A stretch of 64,000 nt of DNA from an uncultured Clostridia bacterium (GTDB lineage Bacteria > Bacillota > Clostridia > Christensenellales > Aristaeellaceae). Positions within the stretch are counted from its first letter, which is position 1; every line of letters starts with the position of its first letter. The translations under genes were made by a program, and so were the position numbers. This document shows positions 48,870 through 57,118 of this stretch, one piece after another. Below the pieces are notes generated by a model. That model did no database searches, was not told the origin of the DNA, and worked only from the letters and a program-made list of their open reading frames with translations. The stretch lies in NCBI GenBank assembly GCA_937894675.1, contig CALCQO010000004.1:124001-188000 (forward strand), in the 5' to 3' direction.

Positions 48870-49337
48870 TCATTCCACCCGCTTGCACACATCCACCCAC
48901 TGCGCCCGGGTCAGATCCGCCAGCTCCTGGGGCGTAAACCTGGCCGCGGTGTACCAGTCGCCGCAGGCGGGGTAGATGGCATCAAAGCGCTGGAGGGACA
49001 GATCCAGATAGGTAGCCGCGTCCTCCGGCACGCCAAAGGGGCATACACCGCCGGGGGCGTAGTTGGTGCGGGCTTGGGTTTCCTCGGGCTTGAGCATCTT
49101 GGCCTTGGTATGGAAAAACGCCTTGTACTTGGCGTTGTCCACCTTCTGGTCCCCCGCGGTAACGATGAGCACGGTCTTGCCCTGCACATCAAAGGCGAGG
49201 GTCTTGGCGATGCGCTCCTCATCCACTTCCAAGGCCTGGGCGGCCAGGGGCACGGTGGCGATGGACTGCTGGGTGTTGATGATATGCTCCCCCGCGCCCT
49301 GCTCCTGAAGCCATTGTACGGCGATTTCTCTGGACAT
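48870..49337 (-). CDS. YbaK/EbsC-family aminoacyl-tRNA deacylase
   Basis: A 155-residue protein starting MSREIAVQWLQEQGAGEHII, with the YbaK fold: KTLAFDVQGKTVLIVTAGDQKVD, then GGVCPFG. Family members hydrolyse mischarged tRNAs such as Cys-tRNA(Pro). GGAGGGGAAGAGC precedes ATG 49337. A much longer in-frame reading to 50030 lies antisense to the next gene and is rejected. Confidence 0.88.
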   Translation of the reverse strand: MSREIAVQWLQEQGAGEHIINTQQSIATVPLAAQALEVDEERIAKTLAFDVQGKTVLIVTAGDQKVDNAKYKAFFHTKAKMLKPEETQARTNYAPGGVCPFGVPEDAATYLDLSLQRFDAIYPACGDWYTAARFTPQELADLTRAQWVDVCKRVE

Positions 49338-49362
49338 GCTCTTCCCCTCCTTCGTTTGGGGT

Positions 49363-49391
49363 ATTATAGCCAAGGACGGGGGATTTCTCAA
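49363..49391 (-). promoter_or_regulatory. Promoter of ybaK
   Basis: On the minus strand TTGAGA (49386-49391), 17 bp, TATAAT (49363-49368). It abuts a divergent plus-strand promoter starting at 49394. Confidence 0.7.
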
Positions 49392-49393
49392 GT

Positions 49394-49422
49394 TTGAAAC
49401 AAAGAAAGTACGGGTATATCCT
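49394..49422 (+). promoter_or_regulatory. Promoter of the GNAT-FMN reductase gene
   Basis: TTGAAA (49394-49399), 17 bp, TATCCT (49417-49422). Its -35 element lies two bases from that of the divergent ybaK promoter. Confidence 0.6.
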
Positions 49423-49454
49423 AGGGGACCAAGGTTCAGAAAGGAAAGAGAATC

Positions 49455-50285
49455 ATGATGACATTTGTGTACAATGAAGAGAAACGCCGCTACGCGGCCA
49501 TGGATGAGGGCCAGGAAATCGGCCGTCTGCTGTTTTCCAAGTCCGGCGAGAAGACGCTGGTGTTCAAGCACCTGATTGTGGAACCGGAGCATCGGGGCAA
49601 GGGCGTTGCCGGACAGCTGCTCAAGTACGCCATGGAGGATGTGGCCAAAAGAGGCCTGAAGGTTGTGCCGGTGTGCCCCTATGTGCGCAAAGCTTTTGAT
49701 GAAAACGCCGAATACCGCCAGAATGAAGCCGTCGCCAAAAAGGTGGGCGTGATTGTAGGCAGCCTGCGCAAGGAGTCCTTCTCGCGCAAGGTGGCGGAAA
49801 AAATGAGCGATATGCTGCCCGAAGGCTACGCGGGCGAACTGGTGGAAATCGGCCAGCTGCCCCTGTATAACCAGGATTTTGATGAGGGCAACGGCCCGGA
49901 AAGCTATGATGCCTTCCGCGCCAAGATAGCCTCCCTGGACGGGCTGATTTTTGTGACGCCCGAGTATAACCGGGGCACCTCCGCGGTGCTTAAAAACGCG
50001 ATGGACGTCGCCTCCCGCCCCTGGGGCCATAACAAGTGGGGCGGCAAGCCCGCCATGGTGGTGGGCGTTACCCCCGGCGCCCTGGGCGCCATGGCCGCGG
50101 TGATTGACGTGCGCAAAACCCTGGCTTTCCTGAACGTGCCCGTGATGGGCCAGCCCGAAGCGTACCTGAGCAACGCGGGCGAAATGTTTAAAGAGGACGG
50201 CAGCTTTGCCTCCGAGGAAGTGAAGGGCTTTGTGCAGAAGCTGGTGGACTCCTACGTGAAATTCGCCCAGAAGACACTGGGGTAA
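49455..50285 (+). CDS. Fusion of a small GNAT-like acetyltransferase and an NAD(P)H-dependent FMN reductase
   Basis: A 276-residue protein. Residues 1 to about 90 form a YidJ-type small N-acetyltransferase domain, with the acetyl-CoA loop PEHRGKGVAGQLL and VPVCPYVRKAF. From about 97 an NADPH-dependent FMN reductase (flavodoxin-like) follows: KVGVIVGSLRKESFSRK, FVTPEYNRGTSAVLKNAMD and GVTPGALGAM. Both are usually separate proteins. The flavin part is probably a quinone or azo reductase; the acetyltransferase substrate is unknown. It is monocistronic, with its own promoter and terminator. Confidence 0.87.
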   Translation: MMTFVYNEEKRRYAAMDEGQEIGRLLFSKSGEKTLVFKHLIVEPEHRGKGVAGQLLKYAMEDVAKRGLKVVPVCPYVRKAFDENAEYRQNEAVAKKVGVIVGSLRKESFSRKVAEKMSDMLPEGYAGELVEIGQLPLYNQDFDEGNGPESYDAFRAKIASLDGLIFVTPEYNRGTSAVLKNAMDVASRPWGHNKWGGKPAMVVGVTPGALGAMAAVIDVRKTLAFLNVPVMGQPEAYLSNAGEMFKEDGSFASEEVKGFVQKLVDSYVKFAQKTLG

Positions 50286-50316
50286 GGGTTCCTTGCAGAG
50301 TATAAACCCATGAGAA

Positions 50317-50347
50317 CGGGGGCTGCGTTACGGCAGCCCCCGTTTTA
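50317..50347 (+). terminator. Terminator after the GNAT-FMN reductase gene
   Basis: CGGGGGCTGC pairs with GCAGCCCCCG, followed by TTTTATT. Confidence 0.85.
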
Positions 50348-50401
50348 TTATGCTATCTATTCGTTGCGATTCCCTTATAACCCTTGCGCTGGATAATTCT
50401 C

Positions 50402-51247
50402 TTACTTGATGCCGCTGTGGGCGAAGGACTGGACAAAGCGCTTCTGGAACAGGAAGAAGAGCACCAGCAGGGGCGCGGCCACCAGGAAGGTGGCGGCGGA
50501 CACATCGCTCCACTGGGCGCCGGTTTCGTAGCTCATGGCGAAGATGGCCAGCCCCACCGTCAGCGGGCGGTTGGCGACGGAGTTGATGACTATTAGCGGC
50601 CAGAGGAAGTTGTTCCACTGGTAGCTGGCGGCAATCATACCATGGGCGATGAGCGCGGGCACCAGCAAGGGCACATAAATCTGCAGCAGCATGCGGGGTA
50701 GGTTGCACCCGTCTATCTTGGCGGCCTCCTCCAGTTCGTAGGGGATGGTCTTGATGGTCTGGCGCATCAGGAAGGTACCCATAGCCGAGGCAAAGAAGGG
50801 CAGCATAGCGCCAAAGAGGGTGTTGGACAGGCCCATGGCGGAGATGGTCTTGTAGTTGGGCAGAATCAGCACGTCGGCGGCAATCATGATCTGCATTAAA
50901 AACAGGATGAATAGGGTGTTCTTGAAATGGAAATCCAGCCGCGCGAAGGCGTAGCCCGCCAGGATGATGGTGATGAACTGCATGGCCAGCACGCCGAACA
51001 CGATGATGAAGGTGTTGGTGTAATAGGTGCCCCAGGGGGCGGCTTGCCAGATGCGGGTAAAGTTGTCCAGGGTGGGCCAGGCGATGGCCAGCAGGTTGGT
51101 GGCGTGCTGGTTGGGGATAAAGGCGGTGCGCACCATCCAGATCAGGGGAATCAGGAACACCGCGGCAATCAGGAACATCGCGATGTAGCTCAGGGTCATC
51201 CCCAGGCTCAGCTTCCAGCGGAAACGGGGGGCTGTTTTGGTTGTCAT
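50402..51247 (-). CDS. Sugar ABC transporter permease (MalG/UgpE, CUT1 type)
   Basis: A 281-residue permease starting MTTKTAPRFRWKLSLGMTLS, with six helices and the EAA loop EEAAKIDGCNLPRMLLQIYVP. ATG 51247 lies seven bases after GGGAGG; an ATG six bases upstream overlaps that site. It follows its partner by 13 bp. No ATPase gene is present, as in the other CUT1 cluster of the window. Confidence 0.92.
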   Translation of the reverse strand: MTTKTAPRFRWKLSLGMTLSYIAMFLIAAVFLIPLIWMVRTAFIPNQHATNLLAIAWPTLDNFTRIWQAAPWGTYYTNTFIIVFGVLAMQFITIILAGYAFARLDFHFKNTLFILFLMQIMIAADVLILPNYKTISAMGLSNTLFGAMLPFFASAMGTFLMRQTIKTIPYELEEAAKIDGCNLPRMLLQIYVPLLVPALIAHGMIAASYQWNNFLWPLIVINSVANRPLTVGLAIFAMSYETGAQWSDVSAATFLVAAPLLVLFFLFQKRFVQSFAHSGIK

Positions 51248-51260
51248 ATCCATCCCTCCC

Positions 51261-52178
51261 TTACGCGTAGAAGGTGCGTTTGTCCTGGGTGAAGAACTGC
51301 ACCATGGTCGCCAGCAGCAAAATGACAATCAGCACCACGGTGATGGCGGAGGCCACCCCGGTGTTGGATTGGTCGAAGGCCTTTTGATATACATAGAAAA
51401 GCAGCATGTTGGACGCGTTGTCCGGGCCGCCCTTGGTCATGATATATAAATGATCCACCAGTTTGTAGGCGTTGGTCATGGTGATGATGGTGACATAGAT
51501 GGTGGTGGGACGCAGCATGGGCCAGGTAATGCGCCGGAAGGCCTGGACGGCGTTGGCGCCGTCGATTTTGGCGGCCTCGTACATTTCCTGGTCGATGCCC
51601 TGCAGGCCGGAGATGTAAAAAATCATCACATAGCCCGCCTGCTTCCACACCAGCATGACAATCAGCGCCCAGAGCACGGTGTCCACATTTTCCAGCAGCC
51701 GCCAGGTGGGCGCTAGATACCCCAACAGCCCGTACATGGGGGTGTAGACAAACAGCCAGATGTTGGCCACCGCCACCATGGGCAGCAGGGTAGGGTAAAA
51801 ATAACTGACGCGCACAATGCCCTTGCCCCTTCGCACCTTGTTGGCGAACAGCGCCATGGCCACCGCCAAGGCGATGGACACGGGGATGGTGACGGCAGCG
51901 ATAATCAAATTGTTGTAAAACGCTTTTTTAAACACCGCGTCCCGGGTAAAGAGGGTGACATAGTTCTGCAGCCCCACCCAGACCGGGCCGGTGACAAAGG
52001 TGGACATGTTGTTTTTAAACAGGCTCATGTAGATGCTTTCGCCGATGGGGTACAGGGTGAACACCACCAGTATAATCATGCTGGGCAAAAGCATGCCATA
52101 AGCCAGCCAGGTTGATTTGCGTTTTTTCAGGCGGTTGGCCTGGTTGATCCGGGTAGCATTGGATTGCGTGGACGTCAT
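51261..52178 (-). CDS. Sugar ABC transporter permease (MalF/UgpA, CUT1 type)
   Basis: A 305-residue permease with a basic N-terminus (RLKKRKSTWLAYGMLLPSMI), six helices and the EAA loop EAAKIDGANAVQAFRRITWP. It is the second gene of the operon, behind the binding-protein gene and an intercistronic hairpin. Confidence 0.92.
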   Translation of the reverse strand: MTSTQSNATRINQANRLKKRKSTWLAYGMLLPSMIILVVFTLYPIGESIYMSLFKNNMSTFVTGPVWVGLQNYVTLFTRDAVFKKAFYNNLIIAAVTIPVSIALAVAMALFANKVRRGKGIVRVSYFYPTLLPMVAVANIWLFVYTPMYGLLGYLAPTWRLLENVDTVLWALIVMLVWKQAGYVMIFYISGLQGIDQEMYEAAKIDGANAVQAFRRITWPMLRPTTIYVTIITMTNAYKLVDHLYIMTKGGPDNASNMLLFYVYQKAFDQSNTGVASAITVVLIVILLLATMVQFFTQDKRTFYA

Positions 52179-52190
52179 CTTTCCTCCAAA

Positions 52191-52226
52191 GGACAGTACC
52201 TCCCTGCCTGGCGGGAGGCACTGTCC
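52191..52226 (-). repeat. Hairpin between binding-protein and permease genes
   Basis: GGACAGT-A-CCTCCC pairs with GGGAGG-C-ACTGTCC around an eight-base loop, one mismatch in fourteen. It sits in the 84-bp gap after the binding-protein gene; no T-run follows. Confidence 0.7.
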
Positions 52227-52262
52227 TGTTTACGCGCCTTTCACCGGCGCTTGATTAAATAT

Positions 52263-53558
52263 TTATCTGTAGTCGGCCAGGATGCCGTCCGCCGCGCTCT
52301 GGGCGTCCTTCATGGCGTTCTCGGGGGTCTTGGTGCCTGTCATGGCCGCCTCAATGGCGGTATCCAGGATGTCCTGCACCGCGCCCTGGTCGTACACGGA
52401 GAACTCGGCGTGGGCAAACTCCAGCTGGTCGCGGGCGGTGAGGGCGGAGGGGAACTCGGCGGCGTAGTCCTTCATGCGCTGGGTGTCATAGGCTTCGGGG
52501 CGGGTGGCCACATAGCCGGTGTCGATGGACCACTGGGCGACCCGCTCGGGGTTGTTGGTCATCCATTGGATGAAGGTGTAGGCAGCCTTGGTCTCTTCCT
52601 CGGGCACGCCCTTGAACAGGTAGAAGTTGCCGCCGCCGGTGGGGGAGCCAAAGGAGGTATCGGCGGGCAGGCGGCTGGTGCCAAAGTCGAAGGTGGCGTT
52701 CTTGCGCACATTGGTCAGGTTGCCGGTGGTGTGGTACATGATGGCGACTTTCTGCTCTAAGAAGTCAGACACGGTGGTGGACCACTTGGGGGTGCCGGGG
52801 GCTTGGCTGCCGTCGTCGGACAGGCTCTTCCAGAACTCCAGCCCCTTGATGGTGCGGGCGTCGTCGAAATAGACTTCTTTGCCGTCATCGGACATGATGT
52901 TGAAACCATCCTGGGTCAGGGTAAAGGTCTGCAGCATCCAGTAGGCGTAGCCCGCCTTGTCGCTGGGCACCTGGATGCCGTAGCGGGTGGTGTTGCCGGC
53001 CGCGTCCTTAACGGTGAGCTTTTGGGCGTATTCCTTCAGCTCCGCCCAGTTGGCGGGGGGCATGTCGGGATCCAGGCCCGCTTCGCGGAACATGTCCTTG
53101 TTGTAGTACATGATGATGGTGCTGCGCTGCCACGGAATGCCGTAGGTCTTGCCGTCCAGCTGGCTGTTCTGCATGAAGCCGTCATAAAAACCGTTGAGCC
53201 ATTTCTGGCCGGCTTCATCGGTGACAAAGCTGTCGTAGTCATACAGCACGCCCATGGAATACAGCTGATACAGGTCGATGGAGAACATCAGGGCGATGGC
53301 CGGGGTATTGCCCGCCTGGATGGCCGCCAGCACCTTGGTGCGGGTGTCGGCGTAGGAACCCGCGTACACGGGGTTGACTTTGATGTTGGGGTATTCCTGA
53401 TGGAACTCGTCGCACAGGGCGGTAATCAGGGCGTCGGGGCCGCCGCCGACGGATACGGGGAAGTACATGTCCAGCTCGATGACTTCCTGGGCATGGGCAA
53501 AGGGCACCAGGCCAACCAGCAGCAGACAGGCCAACAACAGGGAAACAAGTTTTCTCAT
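52263..53558 (-). CDS. Extracellular solute-binding protein (glycerol-phosphate/sugar ABC type)
   Basis: A 431-residue family 1 binding protein. The signal peptide MRKLVSLLLACLLLVGLVPF ends at AHA-QE, a signal-peptidase-I site; the one cysteine lies too early for a lipobox. The mature protein opens VIELDMYFPVSVGGGPDALI and has NPVYAGSYADTRTKVLAAIQ, which recalls the UgpB group. Its ligand may be a glycerophosphodiester or an oligosaccharide. The promoter is at 53621-53649. Confidence 0.9.
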   Translation of the reverse strand: MRKLVSLLLACLLLVGLVPFAHAQEVIELDMYFPVSVGGGPDALITALCDEFHQEYPNIKVNPVYAGSYADTRTKVLAAIQAGNTPAIALMFSIDLYQLYSMGVLYDYDSFVTDEAGQKWLNGFYDGFMQNSQLDGKTYGIPWQRSTIIMYYNKDMFREAGLDPDMPPANWAELKEYAQKLTVKDAAGNTTRYGIQVPSDKAGYAYWMLQTFTLTQDGFNIMSDDGKEVYFDDARTIKGLEFWKSLSDDGSQAPGTPKWSTTVSDFLEQKVAIMYHTTGNLTNVRKNATFDFGTSRLPADTSFGSPTGGGNFYLFKGVPEEETKAAYTFIQWMTNNPERVAQWSIDTGYVATRPEAYDTQRMKDYAAEFPSALTARDQLEFAHAEFSVYDQGAVQDILDTAIEAAMTGTKTPENAMKDAQSAADGILADYR

Positions 53559-53620
53559 GATAAAGTGGCTCCTCTCTTTCTTGGGGTGCTTTTCTTTTGT
53601 GGTCGTACGTTGATGAAGGT

Positions 53621-53649
53621 ATCATAACATAAACAAAATTGGCTGTAAA
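53621..53649 (-). promoter_or_regulatory. Promoter of the second sugar ABC operon
   Basis: On the minus strand TTTACA (53644-53649), 17 bp, TATGAT (53621-53626), about 63 bp upstream of the binding-protein gene. Confidence 0.65.
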
Positions 53650-53765
53650 CTGTGTAAAATCGGTGTGAAATCAGCAATTTCATGATGATATTTAAACAAA
53701 ATTACAGATAAATTGTACAAATAAAATTAACATGGTCTTTTGGGCAAATTATTCCCCAAATCCTC

Positions 53766-53794
53766 TTGACATTAGACTACTAACATGTTAGTCT
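53766..53794 (+). promoter_or_regulatory. Promoter and operator of the glycerate kinase/enolase island
   Basis: TTGACA (53766-53771), 17 bp, a weak -10 TAGTCT (53789-53794). The perfect 14-bp palindrome ACTAACATGTTAGT (53779-53792) lies between them, where a repressor would block transcription. The GntR-family protein encoded at 56458 is the obvious candidate. Confidence 0.6.
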
Positions 53795-53819
53795 TTCACT
53801 ATCGGAATTATATAAGGGC

Positions 53820-55211
53820 ATGGTAGTCGAGATGACATCAGAACATTTGATAAAAAACCATGACGAACTTTGCAATCATGGCGAACAGAGCGCAAGAAAA
53901 AACGCGTTGGATATCATTGAGGAAGGTATTCTTCGGGCAATTCCTTATCAGGAAACCAAGCGGCTCCTTACTGTTAAAAATAATCACTTATCCATCGGCA
54001 AACGTATAATCGACTTGAATGAGGTGGCTAATATTTATGTGTTGGGGGTTGGAAAAGGGGCTTATCCTATCGCTTTAGCGATAGAAGAGGCTTTGGGGGC
54101 TCGAATAACCGATGGTATTGTTTTAATTAAGCAAGGTGATACAAGACGTCTGAAACACATTGAATTAGTAGAATCCGGCCACCCACTGCCAAACCAAGAA
54201 GGTCTTGATGCTTCGTTACGAATCAGAGCAATATTAAAAAAAGCGAAAGAACGAGATTTGGTGCTTGCCCCTATCACTGGCGGGTCCTCAGCCATGATGA
54301 ATATTCTTCCCGAAGGGATAACTCTTAAAGATCTCATTACAGTAAACGATTTACTTTTAAAAAGTGGCGCCAGCATTTCAAAAATGAATGCTGTTAGAAA
54401 GCATCTTTGTGATATGAAGGGCGGACGGTTTGTAGAACACGCCAACCCCGCTGAGGTTCATACCTTTACATTAAACACTGCAACACCTGAGATGCTTTGG
54501 CCTGACTTGGTCAATCCCGATCCAACTACGTTTTCCGATGCTATCAGCGTGCTTAAGAACTTTAATCTATGGGAAGCAGTGCCTGAATCCATACGGAAGC
54601 ACTTAACACAAGGCTTGCAAAACCCCGCCATGGAAACGCCAAAAACGATAACTAACGCTAACAACTATATTCACTACGTCGCTGACCCAGTCACCGCTTG
54701 CCAGGCTATGGCGGACAAAGCTAGAGAAATGGGATATTCTGCTCACATTTTGTCAACTGCCCTCGAGGGAGAAGCAAGCAGTTTGGGAATTTTCTTGGCT
54801 GGCATCACGAACGAAACAGTACAACGAAATCAACCATTTACACCACCTTGCGTGCTAATCTCAGGAGGAGAAACCACGGTTACCATTGGGGATAAAAAAC
54901 CGGGAGTTGGAGGCCCTAACCAGGAAACCGCATTGGGATACGTCTCAAAGCTGTTCGTAAAAAGCCCCTGCGTTTGTATTTCTTTAGACAGTGACGGAAC
55001 AGATGGACCAACAGAAATTGCAGGCGGTATTGTAGACAATACCACAGGAGTTTTAGCACAGGAACTAAACATCAGCATAAGTCAAGCATTAATTGAACAC
55101 GATTCATCAAAAGCATTAGTTGGATTGGGTGATGCTATTATTACCGGACATACTGGTACAAACATCATGAATTTGCGACTTGTCTTGATTGAAAGGGCGA
55201 AAGAAAAATGA
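53820..55211 (+). CDS. Glycerate 2-kinase (DUF4147/MOFRL family)
   Basis: A 463-residue enzyme with the two-domain glycerate kinase fold. N-terminal segments are ANIYVLGVGKGAYPIALAIEEAL, ESGHPLPNQEGLDAS and APITGGSSAMMN. The C-terminal MOFRL-type part has VLISGGETTVTI, GGPNQETALGYV and SLDSDGTDGPTEIAGGIVD. Such enzymes phosphorylate D-glycerate, usually to 2-phosphoglycerate, the substrate of enolase encoded next (ATGA overlap). The ribosome site is weak; ATG 53832 is an alternative start. Codon use is AT-rich, unlike the GC-rich chromosome around. Confidence 0.9.
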   Translation: MVVEMTSEHLIKNHDELCNHGEQSARKNALDIIEEGILRAIPYQETKRLLTVKNNHLSIGKRIIDLNEVANIYVLGVGKGAYPIALAIEEALGARITDGIVLIKQGDTRRLKHIELVESGHPLPNQEGLDASLRIRAILKKAKERDLVLAPITGGSSAMMNILPEGITLKDLITVNDLLLKSGASISKMNAVRKHLCDMKGGRFVEHANPAEVHTFTLNTATPEMLWPDLVNPDPTTFSDAISVLKNFNLWEAVPESIRKHLTQGLQNPAMETPKTITNANNYIHYVADPVTACQAMADKAREMGYSAHILSTALEGEASSLGIFLAGITNETVQRNQPFTPPCVLISGGETTVTIGDKKPGVGGPNQETALGYVSKLFVKSPCVCISLDSDGTDGPTEIAGGIVDNTTGVLAQELNISISQALIEHDSSKALVGLGDAIITGHTGTNIMNLRLVLIERAKEK

Positions 55212-56434
55212 GCACGCTTATCAAATCCATTACAGGACGGGAGATATTAAATTCTAGGGGAAAGCCAACCGTTGAAGCCGAGCTTATCACATCAAACGGA
55301 TTGGTTGTTACTGCGTCTGTGCCAAGCGGTACATCAACTGGAAAATATGAAGCCAGGGAATTGTTTGACGGCGGAAAACGCTATGCGGGCTTTGGCACCA
55401 GGAAAGCAGCAGAAAACATTTCATCGGAAATTAATCAAGCGCTATGCGGGTTAGATGTTACCGACCAAAGGAGCATAGACAAGCAACTGATCGAGATAGA
55501 TGGCTCAGATCAAAAACAGCGCCTTGGCGGAAATGCAATTCTGGCAGCATCCATGGCATGCGCGAAAGCAGGAGCATTATATTTGGGTTTACCGGTGTAT
55601 CGTTATTTGGGAGGATTTCAGGCAACAAAGTTACCTGATATAGCATCAACCGTGATTTCTGGCGGTGCCTTTTCCCCCTCCGGCTTAGAGTTTGAAGATT
55701 ACTTGTTGATCATCGAAGGCTTACCCAGTTTCAGTGAAAGTGTTGAAGCCTTATGTCATATGAGAAAGATTTTGGAAAGGATATGCATTGATAGATATGG
55801 AGCTGTCGCAGAAGATGGAGGCGCATTAGCTCCTAGCATGAGCAGTACAGAGGAAGCATTCGAAACAATACTGCTTGCAGCAAAAGATGCTGGCTATGAG
55901 CAACATGTTAAGCTTGGTTTAGATGTTGCTGCGAATGAGTTGTATTTGGCTGATCAAGGCATTTACCGAATGAAGAATCATTTAATGGACGCAAGTACAC
56001 TGACACAATACTACCAAAAGCTTGTTAAGGACTTCCCATTAATCTACATTGAGGATCCATTTACAGAGGATCATTGGGATGATTTCGCAAAGCTGACAGA
56101 ACTGTTGCCCGAGGTGCAAATCGTTGGCGATGACTTGTTCGCGACAAATTCCGTGAGACTAGCAAAAGGAATTTCCCTGCATGCCGCAAACACCTTGCTG
56201 TTGAAAGTTAACCAAGCAGGTACGATCACTGAGGCAATGGATGCAGCATGTCTTGCGATAGATCACCGGATTGCAATTACCGCTTCATTGCGTTCCGGTG
56301 AAACTAACGATGATTTCCAGGCAGATTTGGCTGTCGCGGTCAGAGCAAGACAAATGAAGTTGGGCTCCCCTGTTAGAGGAGAAAGAAACGCAAAGTATAA
56401 CAGGTTAATGTGGATAGAAAATGACCTTCTGTAA
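55208..56434 (+). CDS. Divergent enolase paralogue
   Basis: A 408-residue enolase-family protein. It keeps the three metal acids (Asp239 in LDVAANELY, Glu282 in YIEDP, Asp308 in IVGDD) and the catalytic lysine (Lys333 in LLLKVNQAGT). Other sites differ from housekeeping enolase: SHRSGETED is SLRSGETND (His to Leu361), the GGSHA loop is GGAFS, and GDEGG is AEDGG. It may still convert 2-phosphoglycerate to phosphoenolpyruvate, which its coupling to glycerate kinase suggests, or act on an analogue. It is unlikely to be the cell's main enolase. Confidence 0.85.
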   Translation: MSTLIKSITGREILNSRGKPTVEAELITSNGLVVTASVPSGTSTGKYEARELFDGGKRYAGFGTRKAAENISSEINQALCGLDVTDQRSIDKQLIEIDGSDQKQRLGGNAILAASMACAKAGALYLGLPVYRYLGGFQATKLPDIASTVISGGAFSPSGLEFEDYLLIIEGLPSFSESVEALCHMRKILERICIDRYGAVAEDGGALAPSMSSTEEAFETILLAAKDAGYEQHVKLGLDVAANELYLADQGIYRMKNHLMDASTLTQYYQKLVKDFPLIYIEDPFTEDHWDDFAKLTELLPEVQIVGDDLFATNSVRLAKGISLHAANTLLLKVNQAGTITEAMDAACLAIDHRIAITASLRSGETNDDFQADLAVAVRARQMKLGSPVRGERNAKYNRLMWIENDLL

Positions 56435-56457
56435 ATGTTATGAAAGGAGGATAAAAA

Positions 56458-57102
56458 ATGTTTGAGCCAGCATACAGAATGTCAGAAAGTGAAGCTATTT
56501 ACGAGACCTTGAGAAAAGAGATCATTCTCTTAAAAATCCCCCCGCAAACCAAGTTGTCTGAGGTGAAGCTTGCTAAACGATTTGGTGTCAGCCGCGCACC
56601 AATAAGAGTTGCCCTGCGAAAATTATCAGATAACGCACTTGTAGAGATTAAACCTCAAAGCGGTTCCTTTGTTACTGCAATTTCCACAGAAAAATCTGCG
56701 AACATTAAGGTTGTCAGATATTTACTGGAACCCTATGCAGCTAAACTTGCGGCACCCATGATGACTGATTCGGACCTGAAATACCTGGCCATGCATGTAG
56801 GTAGACTTGATGAGCCCATAGGCGACCGTGATCAGAAAAGTTTTCTAATTGATGAAGTTGATGAAGTGTTGCATGACATGATTCTCGCTAGATGCGGCAA
56901 TCCCGAGCTCACTGCTGTCATCCGTGGTTTTAGGCCAGTGGTCAGCAGACTTAGCCTGGCTAACCTGTCAAGAGACAATGAACGCGCAATCAGTGTTGTA
57001 CATGAGATGAGGCAACTCTTTGCAGCTCTGGTATCAAGAGATGGGGAGAAGGCTTTTCATGCAATGCAGCAGCATGTTGGCAGTATTAAAATCGCAAAAT
57101 AA
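56458..57102 (+). CDS. GntR-family regulator (FadR/FCD subfamily)
   Basis: A 214-residue regulator: winged helix (KLSEVKLAKRFGVSRAPIRVALRKL) then an all-helical FCD ligand domain (from about 75, with metal-type histidines in VLHDMILARCGNPEL and MQQHVGS). FCD regulators commonly sense organic or sugar acids. It lies between the enzymes and the transporter, so it probably controls both through the palindrome at 53779. AAAGGAGG precedes the ATG. Confidence 0.88.
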   Translation: MFEPAYRMSESEAIYETLRKEIILLKIPPQTKLSEVKLAKRFGVSRAPIRVALRKLSDNALVEIKPQSGSFVTAISTEKSANIKVVRYLLEPYAAKLAAPMMTDSDLKYLAMHVGRLDEPIGDRDQKSFLIDEVDEVLHDMILARCGNPELTAVIRGFRPVVSRLSLANLSRDNERAISVVHEMRQLFAALVSRDGEKAFHAMQQHVGSIKIAK

Positions 57103-57118
57103 TTAGGAGGAAAGTACA

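Noticed and set aside
48870..50030. 386-residue minus-strand protein extending ybaK
   Set aside because: The extension is antisense to the GNAT-FMN reductase gene; the promoter and GGAGGGG site place the ybaK start at 49337.
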